From Coralliovum pocilloporae (GTDB lineage: Bacteria; Pseudomonadota; Alphaproteobacteria; Rhizobiales; Cohaesibacteraceae), in contig NZ_CP132542.1 of the NCBI RefSeq assembly GCF_030845175.1, positions 2,329,501 to 2,393,500 of the forward strand: DNA of 64,000 nucleotides, read 5' to 3'. A program made the translations under genes and the position numbers. Positions within the stretch are counted from its first letter, which is position 1, and every line of letters begins with the position of its first letter. Shown in pieces: positions 1-9,264 of the stretch. Under the pieces are notes generated by a model, which saw only the letters and a list, made by a program, of their open reading frames with translations, was not told the DNA's origin and did not search any database.

Positions 1-1902
1 CTCCATGGTGATGGTAAGGGCGGAGCGGAGCTCTTCATCATTCTCGATCAGAACGGCAATGTGATGGTCAAGCGGGATGGCGTTCAGCACCCTGAATTCT
101 GCCGGTTTCAGGGTCTGGTCAGCACTTGAGCGCGGCAGTTCCACACTGAAGCACGTGCCGCGCCCTACATGGGAGGTCAATTGCAGAGGCTGGTTCAGAA
201 GGCGGCAGGCTCTGTCGACAATGGCCAGGCCGAGCCCCATGCCTTCTGACGGACTGGCTGACGCATTCAGCCGGTGAAACTCATCAAAGACCTTATCCTG
301 CTGATCTTCCGGTATGCCGGGGCCGGTATCCCAGACCTCGAGGCGGACGGTGGATTTCCGATGCCGGACGCCAATCAGCACCTTGCCATGTTCCGTATAG
401 CGAATGGCGTTCGAGGCGAGGTTCTGCAGGATCCGCCGCAGATAGGAGGCATCGCTGTCCACCAGAGCCCGGCAGGGGACCACCCGAAATTCAAGGCCGC
501 TCTGGCGAGCCAATGGTTCCAGCTCATCGTGGATCTGCGCCAGCATGTCATTGAGATTGATTGTTGAGATATCAACAGAGGCCAGGCCTGAATCGAGCTT
601 GGAGATATCAAGAAGAGCGCTCAGGATGCTTTCCACACTCACCAGCGCGTTGCCAGCCTTTGACAGGCGCTCCTTCAGGTCCGGGCTTTCCAGATCGGTC
701 TCAAGGGAAGCCACATAGAGTTTGGCTGCGGAAAGGGGCTGCAACAGGTCGTGACTGGCTGCAGCCACAAATCGTGATTTTGATGCGTTGGCCCGCTCCG
801 CCTCAGACAGGGCATCCTCAAGATCCAGCGTCCGCTCGGCAACCCGCTGTTCCAGCATTTCATTCACCTGACTGATGGCGCGAACCGCAGCCCGTTCGGC
901 AGACACATCGGTGAAACTGATCACAAAACCCTTGTCTGGCATCTGCTGGGCGAAGACGGCCAGAGTGCGATCCCGATCTATCCCGATTTCAAAAGAAAGC
1001 GGTGCACGTGCCGTCTTGCGGGAGACCCAGTGCTGGATCGTGTCCTGATCGGCCCTGTCGAGAAACCGTACCTGCCTGCGGATCTGGTCATAGAGAGAAG
1101 AGAAATGCGTGCCGATCTGAAGGCGATGGGCCGGGATGGAGAGCAGTTCTCCGACACGGCGGTTACGACCCACAAGGCGGTTCTGGTCATCAAAGATACA
1201 GACACCCTGATTGAGATGTTCAAGCGTGGCCTTGATCAGCTGCGCCTGATCGTCCAGCAGCCGGTCACGTTCCTGGCGCTCCAGCCGCATCATGTCGGTG
1301 ATGTCGGTCTGCAGGATAACCGTGCCGCCATCAGTGGTCCGGTGTTCACTGACCTGAAGCCATCGTGTCCCCGCCATCCGGACATTGAAGACCGCATGCT
1401 TGTCCTTGTGCCGTGCCAGGCGATAGGCCTCCCAGCCGGCCGAGGTTTCTCCTTCAGGCAGAGCCAGATAGGGACTGTTGGCGACCAGATGAACATAATG
1501 TTCAAATCTGAGACCCGGCTTGAACAGGTGGTGGATGTCGATCATATGCTGGCCGAACCGGCTGTTGCTCATCACCAGCTCGTCTTCGGCGTTGAACAGG
1601 GCAAAGCCTTCTTCGACCGTCTCAATAGCATTGGCCAGATTGGCCCGGGCCAGTTCTGTTTCGGCATTGGCATGGGCAAGCTTGGCATTGGATTCGTTGA
1701 GAAGGTCCAGTGCCCGTTCCAGCTCCCGGGTTCTCAGTCGCACCTCATCCTCGAGCAGTACAGCACGCTGAAACTGGGTATAGGCCGCACCGGATGCTTC
1801 CGTGCTCTGCTCCACCCGCCGCATCAGGGTTTCGGTGATCTTGAGCAGCTTTTCGTTCTGACGTTCCAGAGAATCCTGTGGATCAATCAGGTCGCGGGAC
1901 AT
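1..1902 (-). CDS. Hybrid sensor histidine kinase, PAS type, C-terminal end beyond window
   Basis: The frame is open from an ATG at 1902 to the window edge, so at least 634 residues are seen and the end is missing. The N-terminus is a coiled-coil-like stretch rich in Glu and Arg, followed by PAS-like segments (about residues 95-340). A HisKA box follows with ASHDLLQPL, His384 being the likely phosphoacceptor, then an HATPase domain with N-box (QNLASNAIRYT), DTGPGIP and GLGLAI motifs. The last visible residues (IAVLIENDEELRSAL) look like the start of a receiver domain, giving a hybrid kinase. This arrangement matches the NahK/ErcS' family known to control PQQ alcohol oxidation in Pseudomonas. 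It lies 19 bases downstream of the FIST gene and is probably co-transcribed with it. The assignment to alcohol sensing is inference from the neighbouring PQQ dehydrogenase. Confidence 0.88.
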   Translation of the reverse strand, partial: MSRDLIDPQDSLERQNEKLLKITETLMRRVEQSTEASGAAYTQFQRAVLLEDEVRLRTRELERALDLLNESNAKLAHANAETELARANLANAIETVEEGFALFNAEDELVMSNSRFGQHMIDIHHLFKPGLRFEHYVHLVANSPYLALPEGETSAGWEAYRLARHKDKHAVFNVRMAGTRWLQVSEHRTTDGGTVILQTDITDMMRLERQERDRLLDDQAQLIKATLEHLNQGVCIFDDQNRLVGRNRRVGELLSIPAHRLQIGTHFSSLYDQIRRQVRFLDRADQDTIQHWVSRKTARAPLSFEIGIDRDRTLAVFAQQMPDKGFVISFTDVSAERAAVRAISQVNEMLEQRVAERTLDLEDALSEAERANASKSRFVAAASHDLLQPLSAAKLYVASLETDLESPDLKERLSKAGNALVSVESILSALLDISKLDSGLASVDISTINLNDMLAQIHDELEPLARQSGLEFRVVPCRALVDSDASYLRRILQNLASNAIRYTEHGKVLIGVRHRKSTVRLEVWDTGPGIPEDQQDKVFDEFHRLNASASPSEGMGLGLAIVDRACRLLNQPLQLTSHVGRGTCFSVELPRSSADQTLKPAEFRVLNAIPLDHHIAVLIENDEELRSALTITME

Positions 1903-1921
1903 ACCAAAGGCGCTCCATTCA

Positions 1922-3103
1922 TCAGTCTGTGGCCTGACTGTCCTCGGGGGGATAGATGGCCACCCCGGTCAGCGTCTGGTTTACATGCATGGAATTGACC
2001 TGCTCGCCATAGGTTGAAAAGCCGACAACCCGGTTTTTTGCCAGAATGCTGGAGATATCACCGGTCATCTGCTTCTGCTGGGCTTCAAGCCGTCTGAGAA
2101 TGCAATCGCAGGCCAACACCATTTCCGGGGCATCCGTCTCTGACAGTTTCGCCATCTCATCCTTGAGGTGATCGACCATGTTCTTCGGCTCGGCCAGGGT
2201 CAGCACCACACCCTCATCAATGGCTGAGAAGAAAACCAGATCGCCATTATCTGCCACCTGCTGAATGGCGCGCACATGATGCTGGTCACCAATCCGCACC
2301 ACAACGGGATGGGCGGCAAAGGTGAAGGCGGTCAGTTGTTCGGGGTCTTTCCCAAGCACACGGGCATATTCCCGTGCAGCCGGTTCCGCATTGATTTCAT
2401 GAACAATCCGGCGGGCCGGGTCCGCACCTGTCACCACCATGCGGGTGTCGGCGGGAACCAGATGGTCAGTCTTGAAGACACGAATGGGGCAGCGGCTGCG
2501 CACCTGCACCAGAACCGCTGCATTGGAACGGGCCTCGCCCCCGTGCAGGACGTAGGTGTCGGAGAAATCGGTTCCATCTCCGGCAGAGCCGCCAAAGAAA
2601 GGCACAGGCCCGAAACCCACGGATAATTGCGAGATCAACGTGTCTTCCCGCGTTGACAGACCATCAATCATCAGAAAGGTGAAGTCGGAGATCCAGTCCG
2701 GTTTTTCATTGCCCAGATCGTTCCGGTTGCGGATCATCTGTTCTATCAGGTCATGGGAGTCAAAGGCGTTCAGATCATCAATCAGAAGTGTCCGGGTCTG
2801 GAAATGAGCCTCTGGAAACCCGACCGCAACAATCCGGCCCTCCGTATAGCCGATATCAGAAATCTCGCCTGCAGTCGTGCAGCCGACAACCTCGGCTGGA
2901 GCGAACAGGGTCTGTGCCTCTTCAACCACACGCTTGATATCAGACTGCGGCGACAGAAACAGCACCACAAGTGACAGATCGCCCGGATGCAAAGCCTCAG
3001 CAAGCTGCATGACAGCACCATCGACCTCGCAATCAACGCAAGCGGAGCGCACAACGTCGGCGGCTCCGTTCATCAATCCGGACGGACCTCCGGCATGGCC
3101 CAT
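1922..3103 (-). CDS. FIST domain signal transduction protein
   Basis: A 393-residue protein with the general layout of FIST_N plus FIST_C proteins, a family predicted to bind small ligands such as amino acids and to work with two-component kinases. Typical pieces are the N-terminal Cys-rich segment (ACVDCEVDG), the VGCTTAGEIS strand-loop, the FGGSAGDG turn and the C-terminal ILAKNRVVGFSTYGEQ block. No signal peptide or membrane segment is visible, so it should be cytoplasmic. The ATG at 3103 follows GGGAGG with a 7-base spacing. It sits between a response regulator upstream and a hybrid kinase downstream, all on the same strand, so a signalling operon is likely. The ligand is unknown. Confidence 0.85.
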   Translation of the reverse strand: MGHAGGPSGLMNGAADVVRSACVDCEVDGAVMQLAEALHPGDLSLVVLFLSPQSDIKRVVEEAQTLFAPAEVVGCTTAGEISDIGYTEGRIVAVGFPEAHFQTRTLLIDDLNAFDSHDLIEQMIRNRNDLGNEKPDWISDFTFLMIDGLSTREDTLISQLSVGFGPVPFFGGSAGDGTDFSDTYVLHGGEARSNAAVLVQVRSRCPIRVFKTDHLVPADTRMVVTGADPARRIVHEINAEPAAREYARVLGKDPEQLTAFTFAAHPVVVRIGDQHHVRAIQQVADNGDLVFFSAIDEGVVLTLAEPKNMVDHLKDEMAKLSETDAPEMVLACDCILRRLEAQQKQMTGDISSILAKNRVVGFSTYGEQVNSMHVNQTLTGVAIYPPEDSQATD

Positions 3104-3262
3104 CCATAATCCTCCCTGTTATTCAGGCAGATAGTCTATGACGTGATAGAACCTGTGTCATCTGATCTATTCGGTCCTGATCATAGGCAGAAAGAATGAC
3201 CCGGCCAGGTCCTCAGGACGACGAACCCCACGTCTATCCTCAACGTCTACCCGATGCCTCGC

Positions 3263-3967
3263 CTATGTCTGGGCAGGTGGCGAGCCTTCATGCATGATAT
3301 TGGCAAAGCTTGCCTGCTTGGCGATGAGTGCTGCCTGGGTGCGGCTTTGTACACCGAGTTTGCGCATGATCGCCGTCACATGGGCTTTGACTGTGGTCTC
3401 CACAATGGACAGATCATAGGCGATCTGCTTGTTGAGCTTGCCTTCGCAGATCAGTTGCAGAATACGGGCCTGCTGGTTGGTAAGCGATGCCAGGCGCTCC
3501 ATCACATCATCCCTGTCGGTGATGTCTGCCTCTTCCAGCAGGACATAACCAGCCGGAATGTAGACCTCTCCCTGCTGTAAGGTGCGGACAGCATTGTGGA
3601 AGACCTCACGCTGGCTGTGCTTGGGGATGAAGCCGGAGGCTCCGGCCCTGACCACTGAGCTGATAATGCGGTTGTCAGCCATGGAAGACACGACGATGAT
3701 CGGGCTCTGGATTGCATTGCGAAGCCGCAGGAGACCATCCAGTCCGTTCACATCCGGCAGGTTGAGATCCAACACCACCAGGTCGATCTGAACATTGGTG
3801 CCGATCAGGTCGAGCGCTTCCTGAAGAGTAGGAGCGGTATGCATGCTTTTGATGGACGAGACCGCCTGCAGGGTCATGGATAGCGCATCACAGAAGAGCG
3901 GGTGATCATCCACGATCAGGGCTGATCGAAATTCGTTTGGTTCCGGTGTGTCTGTCAGTACGGCCAT
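3263..3967 (-). CDS. Two-component response regulator, NarL/LuxR family
   Basis: A 234-residue regulator. The N-terminal receiver has the acidic pair Asp20-Asp21 and phosphoacceptor Asp67 in LVVLDLNLPD. The C-terminal half carries a LuxR-type helix-turn-helix (LTNQQARILQLICEGKLNKQIAYDLS followed by the KAHVTAIMRKLGV recognition helix). This is the family of AgmR/ErbR/ExaE, which activate PQQ alcohol dehydrogenase genes in Pseudomonas. The gene starts at an ATG preceded by AGAGGTC. It lies between the PQQ dehydrogenase (upstream, separated by 129 bases) and the FIST-kinase pair. I infer that it receives phosphate from the adjacent hybrid kinase and controls the dehydrogenase; the sequence does not prove this. 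Confidence 0.9.
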   Translation of the reverse strand: MAVLTDTPEPNEFRSALIVDDHPLFCDALSMTLQAVSSIKSMHTAPTLQEALDLIGTNVQIDLVVLDLNLPDVNGLDGLLRLRNAIQSPIIVVSSMADNRIISSVVRAGASGFIPKHSQREVFHNAVRTLQQGEVYIPAGYVLLEEADITDRDDVMERLASLTNQQARILQLICEGKLNKQIAYDLSIVETTVKAHVTAIMRKLGVQSRTQAALIAKQASFANIMHEGSPPAQT

Positions 3968-4053
3968 GGTGACCTCTATTCGAATTCATCTTCAAAAGCG
4001 TAACAGACCAGAGAGAAAGCACGAAATACGGCCAAGGTCTTATACCCGAAAGG

Positions 4054-4081
4054 GGCTATGCGCACCAAGGCGCGCATAGCC
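4054..4081 (-). terminator. Hairpin downstream of PQQ dehydrogenase gene
   Basis: A perfect 10-bp inverted repeat (GGCTATGCGC and its complement) around an 8-base loop begins 16 bases past the stop codon of the PQQ dehydrogenase. There is no clean T-run, so it may be an mRNA-stabilising hairpin or a weak terminator rather than a classical intrinsic one. Confidence 0.5.
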
Positions 4082-4096
4082 TGTCCTGTTGCCGGT

Positions 4097-5863
4097 TCAG
4101 TTGGCGCCTGCCAGTTCTTTCGGCAGCTTGAAGGTCCAGAGCAGGCCGCCCTGATTGAGATAGTTCACCTTCTTGGCCACTTCACCGCCCCAGAGCGGCA
4201 CAGCACCACCCCAGCCGGAGATGACAGAGACATATTGCTCGCCGTCCTGTTCCCAGGTGACAGGCTGGCCGACGATGCCGGAACCGGTCTGGAAGGACCA
4301 GAGTTTCTCACCGGTTTCATCATCAAAGGCGATGAACTCACCCTCAGGTGTTCCGGTGAAGACAAGGCCGCCTGCCGTGGTCATCACGCCAGCCCAGAGC
4401 GGGGCATCATTCTTGTATTCCCACTTGATAGCGCCGGTATCGGGGTCAATGGCCTTCAGGCTGCCAATATGGTCTTCATAGTTCGGCTTGATGGTAAAGC
4501 CGGCACCCAGATAGGCTGCACCCTTCTTATAGGTGATCGGCTCGTTCCAGATATCCATGCCCCATTCATTCGACGGCACATAGAAATTGCCGGTTTTCTG
4601 CGAGAATGACATCGGCATCCAGTTCTTGCCACCAAGGAAGGACGGTGAAGCAAAGATCACCTTGCCCTTCTTGCCATCCGCTGCATCTGCCGGATTACCC
4701 GGACGGTTATCCTCGACAAAGATCGGACGACCGGTCTCGTCAATGCCACTGGCCCAGGAGATGTCCTTGACGAATGGTGTGGCGGAAACGAAGGCACCGT
4801 CTTCCCGGTTCAGCACATAGAAATAGCCGTTCCGGTCTGCAGTGGCATAGCGCTTGTTGCCGGAGCGATCCGTGTAAGCCACCACTTCGTTGACGCCGTC
4901 ATAATCCCAGCCCTCACGCGGAGTGGTCTGGAAATGCCATTTGATTTCGCCGGTCTTGGGGTCAATACCCAGGCGGCTGGCGGCATAGAGGTTGTCGCCC
5001 TTGTTGCCCTCTGTCGGTGTGCCTGCATTGCGCAGATGACTGTTCCACGGGGCAGGGTTGCCTGCGCCGAAAACCAGCGTGTCCGTGTCAATGTCATAGG
5101 AGCCGCCAAGCCACGTGGCACCACCGCCGGTTTTCCAAAGATCCCCGGGCCAGGTCGCGTTCAGCGTTCCGGTCATGGTGGATTCCTTGCCGTTCAGCGT
5201 ACCCATGTGACCCTCGATCACCGGGCGCGTCCAGACAAGTTCTCCGGTCTCTGCATTGCGCGCCTGTACCTCGCCGACAATGCCGAATTCCCCTCCCGAG
5301 TTGCCGGTAATCACCAGACCGTCAACAATCAGCGGAGCCGCTGTATAGGAGTAGCCAGCCTTGTAATTGGCGATTTTCTTGCGCCATTTCACATCGCCGG
5401 TTTTCAGGTCCAGAGCAACGATGCGGGCATCCAGCGTGCCGAAATAGAAATTGTCGCCATAAATGGCACCGCCTCGGTTGACCACGTCACAGCAGGGCAG
5501 GATTCCTTCCGGCAGGCGGGCGTCATACTGCCAGATCTCCTTGCCGGTTTTCACATCGATTGCGTAAACCCGGCTATAGGAGCCGGTGATATACATGATG
5601 CCGTCATAGATCAGCGGTTGGGTTTCCTGTCCGCGCTGCTTCTCGCCTCCCAGACTGAAAGCCCAGGCGGGAACAAGCTTGCTGACATTTTCCTTGTTCA
5701 GTGTGTCCAGCGGGCTGTAGCGCTGCAAGTGCCGTCCCATGCCGTTGGTGACGATCTGGCTGGTGGCTGACTGGTCTTTCTTCAGGTCATCTTCCGTGAC
5801 GCCTGCATGGCTGGTGCCAGCCTGCAAAACGCCCGCGACGACCGCAATCATTAAGCGGTTCAT
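4097..5863 (-). CDS. PQQ-dependent alcohol dehydrogenase, probable lanthanide type
   Basis: A 588-residue periplasmic quinoprotein of the methanol/ethanol dehydrogenase family, which oxidises primary alcohols and passes electrons to cytochrome c. Residues 1-20 form a signal peptide ending in SHA. The vicinal disulphide pair that stacks on PQQ is Cys124-Cys125 (PCCDVV). Metal and catalytic positions fit the family: Glu192, Asn269 and Asp320. Two residues after the catalytic Asp is a second acidic residue (WDYDGVNE, Asp322), the mark of XoxF/ExaF/PedH enzymes that use lanthanides; calcium enzymes have Ala or Ser there. Tryptophan-docking repeats ([20 protein letters not shown] and similar) are present. 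The start at 5863 is preceded by GGGAGG. No cytochrome or PQQ biosynthesis gene is adjacent. Substrate range is not predictable from the sequence. Confidence 0.93.
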   Translation of the reverse strand: MNRLMIAVVAGVLQAGTSHAGVTEDDLKKDQSATSQIVTNGMGRHLQRYSPLDTLNKENVSKLVPAWAFSLGGEKQRGQETQPLIYDGIMYITGSYSRVYAIDVKTGKEIWQYDARLPEGILPCCDVVNRGGAIYGDNFYFGTLDARIVALDLKTGDVKWRKKIANYKAGYSYTAAPLIVDGLVITGNSGGEFGIVGEVQARNAETGELVWTRPVIEGHMGTLNGKESTMTGTLNATWPGDLWKTGGGATWLGGSYDIDTDTLVFGAGNPAPWNSHLRNAGTPTEGNKGDNLYAASRLGIDPKTGEIKWHFQTTPREGWDYDGVNEVVAYTDRSGNKRYATADRNGYFYVLNREDGAFVSATPFVKDISWASGIDETGRPIFVEDNRPGNPADAADGKKGKVIFASPSFLGGKNWMPMSFSQKTGNFYVPSNEWGMDIWNEPITYKKGAAYLGAGFTIKPNYEDHIGSLKAIDPDTGAIKWEYKNDAPLWAGVMTTAGGLVFTGTPEGEFIAFDDETGEKLWSFQTGSGIVGQPVTWEQDGEQYVSVISGWGGAVPLWGGEVAKKVNYLNQGGLLWTFKLPKELAGAN

Positions 5864-6042
5864 AGGGATCCTCCCGACATCTCCTCGTAAGCGAATCCGG
5901 CCCCTCTCCCAAGGGCATCCGGCTCCGCATATTATTGAAGAGCGCAGGGCGGCAGGGTATTGCACCAAGGTCGTAAAGCTGAAAATCGGCAGAATTGCTA
6001 GCTTTTCCAGGTCTTCCAACCGGAGGGGAGAGGGTGGAAATA

Positions 6043-6594
6043 ATGAGAACAAGAACTCTTTTGTCTGGCCTCATGGGGGTGATGATACAGCCTGTTCTGG
6101 CCGCACCGCTTGAGGGTGAAAAACGGGTTCTGCTGAGAGATGAAGCAGGCCAGACCCATCAGATAGGCTCGGTGCGGTTTGAGGCCGGAGCAGATGGCAG
6201 TCGCTATCACTTCACACTCAATGATGCTGTCTTCAAGGATCACTTCCTCTCCATGCGGCCGTTCAAGTGTCTGGAGGGTAAGGACAAACACTGGTGCTAT
6301 GTTCCTTATCCCTACAACAATCGACATACGGTTTCTGATCGTGACCTGACGGATCTCGAATATGATCTGCTGTTTGTCTGGAAAGGAGCGACAGACTACG
6401 GCATCAACATGTGGAACGGGATTTACTACAGACTTGCTGTGGAGGACGGGCGGCTGAAAGGGACGCTCCACGAGATGGATATGGATAGGCTCTCGGCACC
6501 ACCCGAAGACGACGATTTTCGTCCGCTCGAGGACAAACACCTGCATGAAGCCGATCCGGACAGCCATTGGCTGCCCTTTCTCATCATCGAGTAG
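6043..6594 (+). CDS. Hypothetical exported protein
   Basis: A 183-residue protein with a clear signal peptide ([20 protein letters not shown], cleavage near residue 20) and a soluble, aromatic and acidic mature part containing two Cys residues ([18 protein letters not shown]) that could form a disulphide. The ATG at 6043 was chosen because a purine-rich ribosome site precedes it and because a start at 5995 would place extra residues before the signal peptide. It is transcribed divergently from the PQQ dehydrogenase, sharing a 179-base intergenic region, so shared control is possible. I do not recognise the family. Confidence 0.75.
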   Translation: MRTRTLLSGLMGVMIQPVLAAPLEGEKRVLLRDEAGQTHQIGSVRFEAGADGSRYHFTLNDAVFKDHFLSMRPFKCLEGKDKHWCYVPYPYNNRHTVSDRDLTDLEYDLLFVWKGATDYGINMWNGIYYRLAVEDGRLKGTLHEMDMDRLSAPPEDDDFRPLEDKHLHEADPDSHWLPFLIIE

Positions 6595-6624
6595 AGACTA
6601 AAGCATCATTCCGGCCGGATCACC

Positions 6625-7989
6625 CTAGGTCGGCATTGTCCGTCTTGTCAGCCTGAGACGTACGGCCCTGACAGCGTTCCGGGAAAGCGGGAACCGGGCC
6701 ATCAGAACCAGAATACCCAGTTTGATGATGATTGGCCCGAAGGCGTAGAGTGTTGCCAGCGCCATAAGCGTATCGGTGCTGTTGTCGGTCTCTGTTTCAA
6801 AACCAAGACCGGCAAGAAGTGGCAGACTGATCCCGGCCGCCAACGCCAGTGCCAGCTTTGACAGCAGCATCCACCCCGCATAAAGGCGTCCGCGGCGCGC
6901 GCGCTTTGTCTTGTAGTGATCCCAGTCGGTCACATCGGCAAAGAGAGAGGCGGGCAAGGCCAAGTCCGCACCAAGGCAGAGCCCTGTAATCAGGCAGACG
7001 ATGCCGAATTCCACAATGGCGCGTTCGCCCAGAAACGGCACCACGCTGAAGGTGACAGAGACAATCAGGATCGAGACAAGCCAGAGGCGGGTTTTCTCGA
7101 ACAGGCGATTGAGGCGCAGCCAAAGCGGCAGGCCAAAGACGGCGGAGGCAAAATAGATGAAGATAAGCAGGCTCTTCTCCTGCTCATCCGCCTTGAGATA
7201 ATCGGTCAGATAGAAGGGAAACAGAACCGTGCCGATCCCGTTGGCAAGGCTGTTGAGAAACCAGGCAACCAGAATGATGGTGACGGGACGGCTCAGGTTC
7301 AGTTTGAAGGACAGCGAGATTCCGGTTTGTTCGTGAGGCGCCATCCGGGTGAGTGGCATCCGCTGTGGTTCTCTCAGAAAGGCCAGCAAAGCCGTAATGG
7401 AAACCGCGCCGACAGTGAGCGTGATCAGGGCGATCAGCAGAAAGTGATCCTCAGCCGGAATGGATATCTGAAGAAACAGAACCGGCAACAGGCTGGCAAG
7501 TGTAATGCCTGCGACTACGGCTCCTTCGCGCGCTCCGGCCAGGCGGGTGCGCTCCACAGGCGCTGTGCTCAGTTCGGCACCAAGGGCGTTATAGGGGATG
7601 GTGAACAGGGTCCATCCCGCGTAAAGCAGACAGAGTAGGGCGACCAGTTCCACCAGTGTTGTGTCGGGGCTGGGAAGCGCCAGCAGCACAAGACCCGGAC
7701 CACAGAGCAGAGCACCCAGCAACATCCATGGCTTGCGGGTGCCCCAACGGGTTGGAAAGCGGTCCATCAGCCATCCCGCCAGCGGGTCGGTGATCATATC
7801 GAACAGCCGCGCAATCAGAAGAGCAATGCCGACACCAGCCAGCCCGATGGCCGTCTGGCTGGCATAGAATTGCGGCAGCAGCACCAGAATAGGCAAGGTA
7901 GGAAGGGCGGTTGCCAGACCCGGGAAAGCATAGAGCAGCAATGTCCGGCGGGAGACCGGTTCTGTCATTCTGGTCTGGAGTGAAGGCAC
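6625..7989 (-). CDS. MFS transporter of the GPH cation symporter (MelB-like) group
   Basis: A 454-residue polytopic membrane protein with about 12 hydrophobic segments. The early loop PLAGWLMDRFPTRWGTRKPWMLLGA matches the glycoside-pentoside-hexuronide symporter signature (D-P-x-x-G-x-x-x-D-R...G-R-R/K-P), and a related pattern recurs near the middle (LASLFADVTDWDHYKTKRARRG). These proteins move sugars or other solutes with Na+ or H+. A GTG start at 7989 is preceded by GGGAG; an ATG at 7968 lacks a ribosome site. It lies 125 bases after the iron alcohol dehydrogenase on the same strand and could be the last member of that operon or a separate unit. The substrate is unknown. Confidence 0.85.
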   Translation of the reverse strand: MPSLQTRMTEPVSRRTLLLYAFPGLATALPTLPILVLLPQFYASQTAIGLAGVGIALLIARLFDMITDPLAGWLMDRFPTRWGTRKPWMLLGALLCGPGLVLLALPSPDTTLVELVALLCLLYAGWTLFTIPYNALGAELSTAPVERTRLAGAREGAVVAGITLASLLPVLFLQISIPAEDHFLLIALITLTVGAVSITALLAFLREPQRMPLTRMAPHEQTGISLSFKLNLSRPVTIILVAWFLNSLANGIGTVLFPFYLTDYLKADEQEKSLLIFIYFASAVFGLPLWLRLNRLFEKTRLWLVSILIVSVTFSVVPFLGERAIVEFGIVCLITGLCLGADLALPASLFADVTDWDHYKTKRARRGRLYAGWMLLSKLALALAAGISLPLLAGLGFETETDNSTDTLMALATLYAFGPIIIKLGILVLMARFPLSRNAVRAVRLRLTRRTMPT

Positions 7990-8114
7990 GTCTGGAACTC
8001 CCGCAAAGCAAAGAATGGTCTTTCATACGATGCAGGATGCTGTTTCGCTCACTTGCCAAACAGAAAGGCCGGAGCTTATGCCCCGGCCTGTGCTTCTAGG
8101 TGTTTCTGTCTTTA

Positions 8115-9260
8115 TCAGAAACAGCTTTCGATCAGAGCCCGTGTGTTGTCTTCAGTCATCTCTATAGGATTGCCACCGGTGCTCGGGTCAATCAGGGCAC
8201 CTTTGACCAGGCGGTCGATATCCGGATTGGTAATGCCCATCTCGGTCAGATTGGCCGGAATGCCCAGAGCTGTGTTCAGCTCACCCACATAGGCATAAAA
8301 GCCCTCATAGCCTCCCTCAATGCCGAGATAGTTGGCGGCATGGAGCAGTCGGTCTTCAATAGCCGGGCGGTTGAACGTCAGAACCTGCTGCATCACAGCC
8401 GCATTGGTGGTGCCGTGATGGGTGTGATAGATGGCACCCACCGGGTGAGAAACCGCATGAATGGCCCCAAGGCCCTTCTGGAAGGCGGTGGCACCCATGG
8501 CTGCGGCACTCATCATATGAGCACGTGCCTCGAGATTGCTTCCGTTCTGATAGGCGGTGAGCAGGTTCTCTTTCACCAGCCGCATGCCTTCAAGGGCGAT
8601 GCCTTGCGACATGGGGTGATAGTGCGGAGAGCAGAACGCTTCGAGACAGTGAGCGAATGCATCCATGCCGGTGCCTGCGGTGATGAACGGCGGCATGCCT
8701 ACGGTCAGTTCCGGATCGCAGATAACAACAGCTGGCAGCATTTTCGGATGGAAGATGATTTTCTTCTCTTCCGTCACCGAATTGGTGATAACGCCGGCAC
8801 GTCCCACTTCAGAGCCGGTGCCTGCGGTGGTAGGAACCGCCACAATCGGATCAATCCCGTCCGGGTCAGCCCGTGTCCACCAGTCACCGATATCCTCAAA
8901 GTCCCATAGCGGGCGTGTCTGACGCGCCATAAACGCGAGGGTCTTGCCCAGATCAAGACCGGAACCGCCACCAAAGGCAACAACCCCGTCATGACCGCCG
9001 TCACGATAGACCTTGAGGCCCGCATCAACATTCTTCTCATTCGGGTTCGGGTCCACATCGGAAAAGATGGCGCGTCCCAGACCAGCTGCCTCAAGAAGGC
9101 TGAGCGTCTTCTCGGTAATGTCGAGACTGGCGAGGCCTTTATCGGTCACAAGAAGCGGCTTTGTCATGCCGGACGCCTTGCAGGCTTCGGCAATCTCGGA
9201 AATCCGCCCGGCACCAAAACGGACAGCGGTCGGATAGGACCAGTTAGCGGTAAGTGTCAT
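8115..9260 (-). CDS. Iron-containing alcohol dehydrogenase
   Basis: A 381-residue group III alcohol dehydrogenase, NAD(P)+-linked, oxidising a primary alcohol to an aldehyde. The dinucleotide region is FGGGSGLDLGK (residues 96-106). Metal ligands are visible as Asp200 and His204 (GTGMDAFAHCLEAF) plus His268 and His282 (AIHAVSHPVGAIYHTHH), with the family's 14-residue spacing between the last two. It follows the aldehyde dehydrogenase by 4 bases and so is translationally linked to it. Similar proteins include ErcA, which takes part in regulation of PQQ alcohol oxidation, and that role is an alternative given the nearby cluster. I favour a catabolic role in the amine pathway encoded upstream. 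Confidence 0.92.
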   Translation of the reverse strand: MTLTANWSYPTAVRFGAGRISEIAEACKASGMTKPLLVTDKGLASLDITEKTLSLLEAAGLGRAIFSDVDPNPNEKNVDAGLKVYRDGGHDGVVAFGGGSGLDLGKTLAFMARQTRPLWDFEDIGDWWTRADPDGIDPIVAVPTTAGTGSEVGRAGVITNSVTEEKKIIFHPKMLPAVVICDPELTVGMPPFITAGTGMDAFAHCLEAFCSPHYHPMSQGIALEGMRLVKENLLTAYQNGSNLEARAHMMSAAAMGATAFQKGLGAIHAVSHPVGAIYHTHHGTTNAAVMQQVLTFNRPAIEDRLLHAANYLGIEGGYEGFYAYVGELNTALGIPANLTEMGITNPDIDRLVKGALIDPSTGGNPIEMTEDNTRALIESCF

Positions 9261-9264
9261 CGGA

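Noticed and set aside
1030-1998. Long open frame on the plus strand opposite the hybrid kinase
   Set aside because: It runs antisense to a kinase with clear motifs and has no recognisable protein features. Similar antisense frames at 9280-10617, 10735-12000 and 30310-31719 lie opposite the aldehyde dehydrogenase, GS-like ligase and trpB and follow from GC-rich codon use.
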